Shown piece by piece: positions 8,501-16,800 of a DNA stretch of 28,216 nt. The notes under the pieces were generated by a model that saw only the letters and a list, made by a program, of their open reading frames with translations, did not search any database and had not been told where the DNA came from. Each line of letters begins with the position of its first letter. Position 1 is the first letter of the stretch. Both the position numbers and the translations under genes were made by a program. This stretch comes from a virus, in the IMG/VR virus record IMGVR_UViG_3300043015_000144, positions 1-28,216 of that record. One strand, given 5' to 3'.

Positions 8501-9039
8501 CAGGTTCTAAAAACACCATCCTTGGCTCATATTCGGGCAATCAAGGCGGCCTAGACATCCGCACAGCCAGCAACTACATCGTGCTGTCGGATGGCGATGG
8601 TAATCCACGGATGCGGATGAATGGTTCTGGCTTGTTTTGCTTAGAGGTATACAGCGTTACTGGTGCGGCAACGGCTAATGTGTATGTTGACTCTTCGGGA
8701 AACTTGTACAGAGCAACATCTTCTTTGAAGTACAAAACAGATGTTCAAGACGCTGAACACGGTCTTGCCGACGTACTAAAACTGCGGTCTGTTATATACA
8801 GGAGCAAAAAAGAATCTGAAAGTGGCATTACATTTGGCGGCTTTATTGCTGAAGAAGTCCACGATGCTGGACTTACAGAGTTTGTGCAGTATAACGATGA
8901 TGGCGAACCAGACGCATTAGCTTACGGCAATATGGTGTCGCTGTGCATCAAAGCCATCCAAGAACAGCAAGAAACAATCACAGCATTAACAGCAAGAATA
9001 GAAGCACTAGAGGCTCGTATAGCCGCACTTGAGTCCTAA
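5590..9039 (+). CDS. Tail fibre with repeat shaft and S74 chaperone domain
   Basis: The 1149-residue protein has three parts. Residues 1-70 form an attachment domain (GQGYTRNDTGNNIADGN, DLDGEFDAVESAFN, TGHTHDGT) typical of marine podophage fibres. After a linker with LQIYHDGNNSYI-type strands, residues about 243-990 are built from short repeats (NTTG..NTAVGY.AL), like the heads of trimeric adhesins. Residues about 1044-1149 are a Peptidase_S74 intramolecular chaperone: SSLKYKTDV, FGGFIAEEV and a terminal coiled coil (ITALTARIEALEARIAALES). S1044 and K1049 have the spacing of the known Ser-Lys self-cleavage dyad, so the chaperone is probably cut off after trimer folding. It should be the host-binding fibre. 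It contains no GTTCGC/GCGAAC, unlike most of the window. Confidence 0.9.
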   Translation: MGQGYTRNDTGNNIADGNIINASDLDGEFDAVESAFNESTGHTHDGTAAEGAPITVLGPVQDFIASATEIKPKTTNTLDIGTAALQFKDMYLDGAAYIGNISVDGNTISSTDTNGNITLAPDGTGVVALSSTDLTFGDNDKAIFGAGSDLQIYHDGNNSYIDDTGTGDLNIRASNQVRIQNVAGTENYLYLEESGPAILFYGGSNKLETTATGIDVTGTAVTDGLTVAGNVSVDGGTIKLDGNYPVGTNNVALGDTALDSNVSGASNTAIGADALTANTASNNTAVGYQALYANTAVGNTAVGNRAAQNNTTGVNNSAFGDYVLGLNTTGQGNSAFGGSETIPALYTNTTGSYNTAMGTGALLSNTTADNNTAVGYEAGYSNTTGEGATAIGTQSLYSNTTGNGNTALGYFVLYSNTTGTENTAIGGGYGSGSTLQYNTTGNYNVAVGSAALRNNTTAANNTAVGYQAAYSNTTGANNTSIGYQSLLDNTTGFSLTSVGWGSLANNTTGYENVAVGVSTLRDNTTGLNNIAVGGSALLSNTTASNNTAVGYQAGYSNTTGSANVAVGKANLYSNTIGINITSVGEGALFSSTTGSYNTAVGMQALNQNTTASGNTAVGYQAGYSNTTGEQNAHIGFTSGQLNTTGYNNSALGYNSLKSNTTGANNTAIGHSALTANTTANNNTAVGYAALQSNTTGTRNNALGYLSLDANTTGVDNTAMGYLASRLNTTGAYNTSYGSYALYANTTANYSTAVGYEAGYSGTTASDYNTFMGYRTGVNNISAANTGVGALVLDSNTSGYYNAAFGVEALGANTSGIGNTALGSYSLFNNTTASWNTAVGFEAGRSNTAGAKTVAIGNGALRSNTTANYNNAVGSESLYLTTTGAHNNALGYGALYTNTTGSYNTSIGHQTLNSSTTAGYNTALGYQAGFSNTTGIGNTFIGLQSGYYTTGNYNTFIGPSGPNGASGAAITTGSKNTILGSYSGNQGGLDIRTASNYIVLSDGDGNPRMRMNGSGLFCLEVYSVTGAATANVYVDSSGNLYRATSSLKYKTDVQDAEHGLADVLKLRSVIYRSKKESESGITFGGFIAEEVHDAGLTEFVQYNDDGEPDALAYGNMVSLCIKAIQEQQETITALTARIEALEARIAALES
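6321..8560 (+). repeat. Tail-fibre shaft repeats with higher-order periodicity
   Basis: Dozens of roughly 16-codon units carry the pattern (A/S)NTTG..NTA(V/I)G..(A/S)L. A distinct variant with NTTA in place of NTTG, usually written aacaccaccgc and followed by NTAVGYQAGYSNTTG, recurs near 6688, 6949, 7207, 7411, 7615, 7818, 8071 and 8330. The steps are about 200-260 bases. This gives a super-repeat of four to five units, which suggests block duplication. Confidence 0.85.
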
Positions 9040-9056
9040 TTTACAAGGAGATTAAA

Positions 9057-9299
9057 ATGGACGAACTAACAGCAGAACAAATCGCACAGCATTACACAGC
9101 AATGGGTCACAGCGTTGACCTCATCAATGCTATTATTGCTGGCACAGCTATGGCAGACGATGATGCAGCAGATAAGCAGGATTGCGTAGACCGTAATGTT
9201 GAGCATCTGGAAATCATGGTTGCAAAAGACTTCTGGACTACAGAAGACATGACAGCAGCCAATGCCGCTATCTCTGCTGGCAACTCCTACACAGCGTAG
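9057..9299 (+). CDS. Small acidic protein after the tail fibre
   Basis: The protein has 80 residues, is acidic and probably helical: MDELTAEQIAQHYTAMGHS, a hydrophobic helix LINAIIAGTAMADDDAADK, then VEHLEIMVAKDFW and MTAANAAISAGNSYTA. A clear AAGGAG lies about seven bases before the ATG (around 9045-9050). There is no signal peptide or clear membrane span. It follows the fibre gene by 17 bases, so it may be a fibre chaperone or a lysis-region accessory. I do not recognise a family with a known function. Confidence 0.65.
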   Translation: MDELTAEQIAQHYTAMGHSVDLINAIIAGTAMADDDAADKQDCVDRNVEHLEIMVAKDFWTTEDMTAANAAISAGNSYTA

Positions 9300-9309
9300 G
9301 GGTTGACCA

Positions 9310-9534
9310 GTGGACATGACCAGCCTCATCGATATGCTCATCGGCCTGTTCGTGGCTGGTCTGGCGTGGTTCCTAAAGGAACAAAACGGTGAACAGAAAC
9401 GCTTGAGTATCTTGGTTAACAAGACACGCGAAGAGTACGCAACTCGTGAAGATGTTCGCAACGATATGCGGCAGGTCATGGAAGCCTTGCATCGGGTCGA
9501 GGATAAGTTGGATAAGGTTTTGCAAAGGGACTAG
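9310..9534 (+). CDS. Small membrane protein with coiled coil, possible holin
   Basis: The 74-residue protein has one N-terminal membrane segment (about residues 5-22, SLIDMLIGLFVAGLAWFL). A charged, coiled-coil-like tail follows, through YATREDVRNDMRQVMEALHRVEDKLDKVLQ. I chose the GTG at 9310 because AGGGG ends about eight bases before it; an ATG two codons later (9316) is the alternative. One-span small proteins placed directly after the tail fibre are often holins (T7 gp17.5 position), so holin is a reasonable guess. No endolysin is present in the window to support it. It could also be another membrane accessory. Confidence 0.6.
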   Translation: MDMTSLIDMLIGLFVAGLAWFLKEQNGEQKRLSILVNKTREEYATREDVRNDMRQVMEALHRVEDKLDKVLQRD

Positions 9535-9537
9535 GGT

Positions 9538-10869
9538 ATGGTGGATATAAAAAAAGAAATGGAAAAAACGGCTGGTGGAGACACTAGCGATATGCCAACG
9601 GTAACCCCGACCTTTATTTCGGAAACTCCAGACACTATAATGGACACTTCCGGTAAGACTGTGGGTGCAGCCCCCACTGCCGGAACCACCACTGCCGACA
9701 CCTCTGGTTTAACCACCACAGCCCCTACTGGCGTTGCTCCGGGGGTCGGGCAAATCGCAGGGGTAGATGATGTAACAACCGATTTAACAGCCTTGGGACC
9801 AATGACGGGGGCAACCCTAACCCCCACAGGCCCTTACGTTGATATGACAGGTGTACAAGCTGGCCCCTCTGCAGGGGCTATTGCTACTGCAGCAACAGAC
9901 CAGCTAGACCCACGGGCTACCACACAGTATCAGCTAGGTCAGCTAATGTCATCCCTGCAAAGTGGTGCGCCAATGCCCCCTTGGGCTGCTCCAGCGGTTC
10001 GCAAAATTGGTTCCATTATGCAGGCTCGTGGATTGGGTGCCAGTTCGATGGCAGGGGCCGCAATGACACAGGCCCTGATGGAATCTGGGGTTACTATTGC
10101 CCAGCAAGATGCGAACAAATACGCAACCATCCAGTTAGCGAACCTCAACAACAAGCAGCAAACTGCCCTAGCTAACGCTGCTACGTTCGCGGCGATGGAC
10201 AAGGCTAATTTGAATGCCCGCATGACGGCTGCCGTTACAAACGCACAGGCATTCCTGTCTGTAGACCTAAAGAACCTTGACAACGAACAAAAAGCAAACA
10301 CCCTAACTTACCAAAGCTTGGTTCAAGGGCTGTTCAAGGATGCCGCTGAAGAGAATGCCCGTCGTCAGTTCAACGCCAAGAATGAACTGCAGGTAGAAGA
10401 GTTCTTTGCGGAACTAGGCGCACAGGTGGATACTGCGAACGCGAACCGTGTTGCTGCTATGCGTCAGTTCAATACATCCGAAGCTAACGCAATGAACCAG
10501 TTCAATGCAAGCATGAAGGATTCGCGGGACAAGTTCAACTCGCAGATGAAGTTCGCGGTTGACCAGTCGAATGTCGTTTGGCGCAGGGAAATCAACACTG
10601 CGAACACGGCTATCCAAAACGAAACCAACCGTATAAACACTCAAAATGCTTACAACATGACTGCGAACGCTCAGAACAACCTTTGGCAATCTTACCGCGA
10701 CAACGCAGCTTGGAACTTTCAGAAAAGTGAAAATGCGCTGGCCCGCGAACATGATTTGGCCCGGATTGCTTTTAACTATGCAAACGCCAAGGACATGTAC
10801 AGCCAAGAACAAAAAGACGAGTTGATGAAGGGCTTGGGCAATTGGTTTATTCGCTGGGCCGCATCTTAA
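9538..10869 (+). CDS. Internal virion protein (T7 gp14-like position)
   Basis: The product has 443 residues in two very different parts. Residues 1-115 are Pro/Thr/Gly/Ala-rich and low complexity (TPTFISETPDT, TTTAPTGVAPGVG), probably disordered. From about residue 120 on it is strongly helical and Asn/Gln/Ala-rich: ARGLGASSMAGAAMTQALMESG, NEQKANTLTYQSLVQ, then repeated QFN elements (ARRQFNAK, AMRQFNTSEANAMNQFNAS). The QFN spacing suggests a long helical rod. The position after the tail genes and before two very large proteins matches the T7 internal core genes, which are ejected to build a channel. That role is inferred from order and composition, not from a diagnostic motif. Confidence 0.65.
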   Translation: MVDIKKEMEKTAGGDTSDMPTVTPTFISETPDTIMDTSGKTVGAAPTAGTTTADTSGLTTTAPTGVAPGVGQIAGVDDVTTDLTALGPMTGATLTPTGPYVDMTGVQAGPSAGAIATAATDQLDPRATTQYQLGQLMSSLQSGAPMPPWAAPAVRKIGSIMQARGLGASSMAGAAMTQALMESGVTIAQQDANKYATIQLANLNNKQQTALANAATFAAMDKANLNARMTAAVTNAQAFLSVDLKNLDNEQKANTLTYQSLVQGLFKDAAEENARRQFNAKNELQVEEFFAELGAQVDTANANRVAAMRQFNTSEANAMNQFNASMKDSRDKFNSQMKFAVDQSNVVWRREINTANTAIQNETNRINTQNAYNMTANAQNNLWQSYRDNAAWNFQKSENALAREHDLARIAFNYANAKDMYSQEQKDELMKGLGNWFIRWAAS

Positions 10870-10885
10870 TAGATAGGATTTAGAT

Positions 10886-11401
10886 ATGAGTTTATGGGAC
10901 ACAATTGTAGATTTTATAGAGCCTGCTTGGGACTTTGTAATGGGTACAGAAGAGTGGGAAAGCGGAGATTTAGTTGGTTTTAGTGGTGGGGTTCGCGGAT
11001 TCCTAGACCCTGCCGCAGATTTTTTTGGTAGTGATGCAAGTATGAGTCAGTTCCTAAAAAGCGGTGCTAAATACTACTTAGACTCTCAAGAAAAAGGCGG
11101 GCCTATGGGCGCATCCAAAATGAAGGTTGCTGACATTGGTTCTGCACCCTCTTCAGCAGCGGCAGCACTAGCCGCAGCACGTAACCCCGTAGGTTTAAGA
11201 AACCCAGATATACAGGCTGCTATCCGCGCAACTGCCGGTCGTACAAATTTCAACCCGCAACTAAACGAAATTTCAAAACAATATCTTACAAAACGGCAAG
11301 GTCAGATGACATTAGGCGTTGGCTCACCATCTTTAGGACGGGTTACTCCTACATCTGCAGCCCCTGTTCGGACTGCCGCTAAAGAAGTGGAACTGGGATA
11401 A
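10886..11401 (+). CDS. Unknown virion-region protein, Ala-rich
   Basis: The 171-residue protein begins MSLWDTIVDFIEPAWDFVMG, an amphipathic aromatic helix. FSGGVRGFLDPAADFFGSD follows, then an Ala-rich helix (SSAAAALAAARNP) and a basic stretch (YLTKRQGQMTLG) near the end. The aromatic start could touch membrane, as ejection proteins do, but there is no clear span. AGGAT precedes the ATG by about seven bases. Its stop overlaps the next start by one base (TAATG). Position between presumed internal virion genes suggests a particle component; I do not recognise the family. Confidence 0.6.
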   Translation: MSLWDTIVDFIEPAWDFVMGTEEWESGDLVGFSGGVRGFLDPAADFFGSDASMSQFLKSGAKYYLDSQEKGGPMGASKMKVADIGSAPSSAAAALAAARNPVGLRNPDIQAAIRATAGRTNFNPQLNEISKQYLTKRQGQMTLGVGSPSLGRVTPTSAAPVRTAAKEVELG

Positions 11402-11940
11402 TGGCTATTAGAGACCCTCGCCTTGGAGACATGTTCGCTGAAGCACCTCCGGGACATTCCTTAACACAGGACAATTCTCAATGGCCTTGGGGACAGCCAC
11501 CGCAAGACGTTGACCCAGACATTGCCCTAGAAAAAGCAATTAATAAAATCAAGAAGCCTAAAGTAAAGCAAGAGTTGCTAAAGCTGATGATGGTCGGTAT
11601 CTCTATCGAAGTTATCATCGAAGGCATTATTTTTACAGGGTTCCAAGAGGGGCTGTTCACTCCTGATATGGGCATGTTGATGAAACCATCTTTGGCTATC
11701 TTCCTTGCGAACATGGCAGAAGAAGAGAACATTCCGTACCGCCTGTTCGAGAACGACGACGCGGATAAAGAAAACGAAATGGACGATGAAACCTTCTTCC
11801 GTATGATGAAGCAAAACAATCCAAGCATGTTTACCTTCATTCAAGAAACTGTCAACGCCACTATCCGTGAAGGCAATAAGCCCCGCGAACCAGAAGAGCG
11901 CGGTTTTCTTACCGATGATGAAAATAAGGAGACTAAATAA
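11401..11940 (+). CDS. Unknown virion-region protein with central hydrophobic helix
   Basis: The protein has 179 residues. A Pro-rich beginning (SQWPWGQPPQDVDPDIALE) leads to a basic helix (KKPKVKQELLKLMMVG) and a hydrophobic helix (ISIEVIIEGIIFTGFQEG). The second half is acidic (ENDDADKENEMDDETFF, TDDENKETK). One-base TAATG overlaps at both ends tie it to its neighbours, so the three genes are probably translated together in fixed ratio. The hydrophobic helix could be buried or membrane-active. I cannot name a family; a virion or assembly role is inferred from context. Confidence 0.65.
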   Translation: MAIRDPRLGDMFAEAPPGHSLTQDNSQWPWGQPPQDVDPDIALEKAINKIKKPKVKQELLKLMMVGISIEVIIEGIIFTGFQEGLFTPDMGMLMKPSLAIFLANMAEEENIPYRLFENDDADKENEMDDETFFRMMKQNNPSMFTFIQETVNATIREGNKPREPEERGFLTDDENKETK

Positions 11941-13835
11941 TGACTGCTTTACTTTCATTTGTTAACGGCATGGTGCAGGGCAAGCGTGAGATGGATGCTG
12001 AAGCTGCTGCTCAAAGAAAAGCTAACGCAGAAGCAGATGCAGAAAGAAATAAGCTATTGTTTACCTCTGGGGTAGATATACTTAAATCCAAAGAGGGTGA
12101 TAAAGGCGTTGCTGCACAACTTATAAAAGCCTCCGGTATGGGGGGTGGCATGGATTTCACAACCCTAGCTAATACGATGAATAACGTAGATTCTAGTTTT
12201 GGCTATAATCAACTTCAGTTTCCTAAACCCTTTAAAAAATGGGAAGAAGATATTCGCCCAGACAACAAACTCCGTGCAGGTGGTACTTGGCTGCGAACCA
12301 TGAACGATATTGTTCGCAAACCCGAAGAACGGCAACGCATGAGAGAACACTTTTTTCAGAATCCGCAGGATTTCGCAGCGTTTAAAACAGATGTGTTCAC
12401 ATATGGGGATTACTATATTGATGGGCAGCGTAAGATAAATCCAGTATCTGGAGAAATCGAATCTGAATACATCCATCCGCAAGACAGCTATAAAAGTCTA
12501 TTTAATTTCTTAAACGAACTAGACCCACAGGCTGAGAACCAGCCAAAGGCAAGCGACCAAGTAACCGTAAATGCACACGCAAAACTGATAGAAAAAGAAT
12601 TAAACGTTGGCAATATCAGCAGCCCAGACAAAGCCTTTATATTCTCTTTTAGAACAGAAGAGGGTAAGAGAAAAGAGTCTGTAGTAGAGTTCGCTGACCC
12701 GAACCAGCTAGATGCTCTAGGCCGCATATCAGCAAACTTGGGATACGGAGCCGATAAAGAAGGTGTTCAAAAATTCATAACGAACTTTTCAGATGTGGCC
12801 CGTGCTGAAGATGCGGAGTCTGCCTACTCAACTCTTCTGTCTGCAGTAGAGATGGAACAGTTTGGATTTGGCGACCTAGCAAGAACTATGGGTGGTAACC
12901 AAGCCATGAACCAGCAGTTCGCGAACTATGTTCAAGAAGAGTTTGGCGGAGACCGTCGCGCAGCTATTCAAGCATATGCCCCTTTGATTAAGCTAAAGGA
13001 AGATAATGTTCCCGTAATAGGTTTCAATAAACGTCGTGTTAAGATGAAGCCTGCCGACGATTACTTTAAATCTAATGGCTTGAACCGTTCGCAGGTTATC
13101 GACCAGTACGAGGCTAATCAAACTGCTTTGCGCCAGTTGCAACAGTTAGATGAACTTCTTAAAAAGGATAATACTCCTACAGGTCTTAAAGCAGCTATGC
13201 AAAGCGTAGGGTTTGGTATCTTTGGTGAAGGTGGTCAGTTACAGCAGTTCTTTGGAAGTTTTGAAACTGCAGAGGGTACAGACGCAGCAACCTTGACAGA
13301 AGTTGCAGTGCGCTCTGGATTTCTTTCACCTGAATCTGCCAAAAACCTATCTGTAATCGACTCTTTGAAGTTGTCTCTTGCAGCACAGATGGCTCGCGCT
13401 GTTGACCCATCAGGTCGTCTATCAAACCAAGACTTTGAAATTCAACTACGCCGTCTAGGACAGACAGGATTGTTTGTATCTAAACCTCAAGCTACTGCAG
13501 GTCTAGGTCAGGTTATCAGTGATTTTGAAAACAACAGCACCAGACTGGCGGTCCTCTACGAAGTTGCTCAAGTTCCAGCAGGAGAATTCGGGAAACGAGA
13601 AGCCCGTATTTTGAAAGCCGACGGAGTAATCCGCCGTATCGAATCTGCGAACTATGCAGCTACAACACCCAAGCCTTCCGTTGGAGCATCCGCCGCTGAA
13701 GAGCCTAAGACGGGCCTTGTATTAGACCCCTCTGGATACTATACAGATGGACAGGGTAATTTCTTCACTGATGAGCAGGGTACGAAACCTGCATCTATGG
13801 AAGCGATTTTGAAAGCAATAGGAATGGGGGCTTAA
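11940..13835 (+). CDS. Large internal virion protein (T7 gp15-like position)
   Basis: The 631-residue protein is mostly helical. It starts with a membrane-neutral segment and an Ala/Glu-rich helix (REMDAEAAAQRKANAEADAERNKL). Charged helices with few cysteines follow, for example YEANQTALRQLQQLDELLKK and DALGRISANLGYGADKEG. The C-terminal 70 residues become Gly/Pro/Ala-rich and end in MEAILKAIGMGA. Size and position just before the giant gene match T7 gp15 (about 747 residues), a core and ejection protein. I see no lysozyme or transglycosylase motif. Start is set by the TAATG overlap. Function is inferred from synteny. Confidence 0.65.
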   Translation: MTALLSFVNGMVQGKREMDAEAAAQRKANAEADAERNKLLFTSGVDILKSKEGDKGVAAQLIKASGMGGGMDFTTLANTMNNVDSSFGYNQLQFPKPFKKWEEDIRPDNKLRAGGTWLRTMNDIVRKPEERQRMREHFFQNPQDFAAFKTDVFTYGDYYIDGQRKINPVSGEIESEYIHPQDSYKSLFNFLNELDPQAENQPKASDQVTVNAHAKLIEKELNVGNISSPDKAFIFSFRTEEGKRKESVVEFADPNQLDALGRISANLGYGADKEGVQKFITNFSDVARAEDAESAYSTLLSAVEMEQFGFGDLARTMGGNQAMNQQFANYVQEEFGGDRRAAIQAYAPLIKLKEDNVPVIGFNKRRVKMKPADDYFKSNGLNRSQVIDQYEANQTALRQLQQLDELLKKDNTPTGLKAAMQSVGFGIFGEGGQLQQFFGSFETAEGTDAATLTEVAVRSGFLSPESAKNLSVIDSLKLSLAAQMARAVDPSGRLSNQDFEIQLRRLGQTGLFVSKPQATAGLGQVISDFENNSTRLAVLYEVAQVPAGEFGKREARILKADGVIRRIESANYAATTPKPSVGASAAEEPKTGLVLDPSGYYTDGQGNFFTDEQGTKPASMEAILKAIGMGA

Positions 13836-13838
13836 TAA

Positions 13839-16800
13839 ATGGCAGAGCCACAAGAAAATGTTAAGCCTGTTGCTGAACGGGATATCATAGGGTTCGACAC
13901 ATCAGGTGACGCTCCCGCTACAGATACCAAGCCTCCTCGTATTTCCATTGCACCTGTAGAAAACAAGGTGATGCTCGACGAGCCTGTTTCGCGAACAACC
14001 ACTGTAAACGACCCTGTTCTGGACGTTCCTGTTACCGAAACTAAAACTCTAGCCCCTGCTGCTGCCCAAGACGTACAGGCCCAGCAGACTGGTGCTGCGT
14101 GGGAAGATGTTCTTGCTGGTAAAGTAGAGAAAGTTGGGGACATTACGATTAACAATCGTGTCTTGGAGTTTGCGAACAGCAATCCGAAGGCTATGCTTGC
14201 TCTGCGTTCTGCGTGGGCAAAGTCATCTCAGCCACAGGTTCCCGGTGAAGATGTTATCATCCCATTTGTTCGTGAAGGCGAGGTGGTTGCAGCCCAAGTG
14301 GTCCAAGACCCCTTGATGATTCCGGCTGCGGAACGCTACGCCCAGAACCGTGTCAATCTTGATAATCTTGTATCTCAGTATGTGCCTGACCCAGCGGTTC
14401 GTCAAATCTTTGTTGACCGGTTTGAAACTGGGGACTTCTATAATTCTTTAGAGACGCGGCTTGCAGAAGCTGGACAGTTCGTGGCAACCGGCATCCCTAT
14501 GATGGGTATCATGGGATATAACGCAGCAGGTGCCCTTTTCGATGCAAAAGAAAAAGGAACTGATTTTTCATCTGAATGGGGTGCAAGAGGTAACGATATT
14601 CAACAAGCTTTAGACTCCACCTACAAGGCAATCAATTCTGTAATTCCAAACCCAACAATGAAGATGGCGTTTAATGATAGCATTCACGATGAATTTAAAC
14701 GCAGGCTAGATGCGGGTGAAATTACATTAGACCAATACAACGCTCAAACAATGATAGAGGTCGATGGCGAACTACAGCCAAAAGAGTTCATCACAGAAGA
14801 AGCAGCCGCGAACCTCATAGACCTTGCATTCAACGAACTGCCTCGTTCCGAACAGTTTGGGGTTATGTTCCTTGAGAATGTAGTTGGTATGGCAGGACCG
14901 GGTGTGCTAAGAGGCGAGCGAACCTTACGCAAGTTCCAGAAACTGAAGGACTCCTACAAAGGTACAGCTATGGGCCGCATCCTTGACGATGTGGACGACC
15001 CGTTCGAGGCTGCACAGATTATCAATCAGGCAGAGGGACGCAACAAAATCAACTTGAAGGCTCTTAGCATTGGGGTTAGCCAACAGCGAACCACACAAGC
15101 TATGGGTCGTTTGAACGATGACTTGCGGAACACCGACCTTGAGATGGACGCACTGGTTCGCAAAGGTGTTGCCAAGAACAGTGCCGAATATAAGGTGCTA
15201 GAAGGCAAGCGGCAAAACCTAATCAACCGCAAAATGCAATCTATGTACACCCTCAAGGCATATCCATACCTAAAGCAAAATGTGGAGGATGCTTTAATCT
15301 TGTCTGCAGGACAGCTTGCTGGACGGGCGTATTTATCTTCTGCATATGGTATGGACCCTATGGCTGCAGAGGCAATCGGCTTGATAGGCATGATGACTAT
15401 AGGCGCACCAACTACCCGTTTTATCGGGGGACAAGCCTCTAAATTCCTGTCAGCACCACGGGGCGGTGTTGGGTCGAACGTTGCTGCCGTAGCCGATTTT
15501 ATGACCTTTGGAAAATACAAGGGTTTCAATATTACAGACAACACCCTAAAAGATTACGAAGCAGCGACTGGTATTAAGCTAACTGCTGAACAGCGCAAGG
15601 CAATCAACTATTCTATTTACTTGGTGAACAACACCTCTAGCCCTGCAGCCCGTGAAAAAATCTTGAAGGCTGTCGATGATTACGTCGAGTTACAAGACCG
15701 TATCGTAAGCCAATTCCCTGAAGAGTCACGGGATAAGGCTAAAGAACTGTTTACTATGTCGTTCGCACAGTCTTCGAACTTGGGACCTCTTGCAGCCCTT
15801 CATGCGATGTCTATAAATAAGATTGACGCAAAGAAGCTGAAGAACATGGATGCAACCTATATGGTTGAATTAATGAAGCAGGCTGATGCACAGGTTCGCG
15901 CAACAGAACTAGCCTTGGACAACTTCCAAGAGTTTGTCCGGGTAACTGATGGTATTGCAGACCGCGAATCAATCCAAGCAATGTTGGATAACACCCGCAA
16001 TGCAACCGCCAAGTTCAAGGATGATTTGAACCGCCGTTCGGAAAGTACCCTAGAAATCTTGGGGGATATCCGCAAACAGGTTTTATCAGACCCAACAATT
16101 GATGTTCCTGAAGGATTCCTTGACAACCTAGTGGAAGCAGACGTTGCCTTGAAGAAGCGTTTAGGCCAGATTGTTGACGAACGTAAAACAATAGGCGAGG
16201 TCGTTACAGATATCTATGCTGGTGTGACAGATAGAGTTAGCAGCTTGAAGTCTCGTCGCGGTAAGGGACGGGGATATGTTGCAGGTTTATCTCGCGCTAT
16301 GGAAGATGCCCTAGATGCTCATCTAGAAAGCATGTATGCAAAAGGCAAGGCAGCATACAATGCGGTTCGCGAAGCCGCTAAGACTGCACCACCTATTGAT
16401 ATGCACGATGCTGTTATCGACCTGATGAGCAAAGCAGGTGAAACAGACATGGCTCGCTTCTTTAGCCCCAGCGGTCAGTTCTTTGCAGGCCGTATGGGTC
16501 GCATAGCTTATCGGACGTTTGATGATATGGTTAAACGAACCATTCCTGCAGAAACCATGGGTGAGATTAGACAAACACTGGTAGCTAACGGGTTCGGTCA
16601 AGAACTGGTCGAAAACATGTCAGACCTAGAAATTGCCCTCGAAATGCAGCGAATCTCGCCCAGCTTCCGTCCCTTTGCACAGGCAAATGCCTATGAGGTC
16701 GACGAGATGCGACGTGCTTTTAGGGATTATGCCTACGGTGTGCGCGAATCTAAGCCAGAACTAGGGCGTGAAGTCCAGATGTTCGCGGCTAACATGGATA

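Noticed and set aside
10414-10902. 162-codon open frame on the - strand
   Set aside because: It is antisense to the end of the internal virion protein gene, and its repeats are the reverse reading of the QFN helices.
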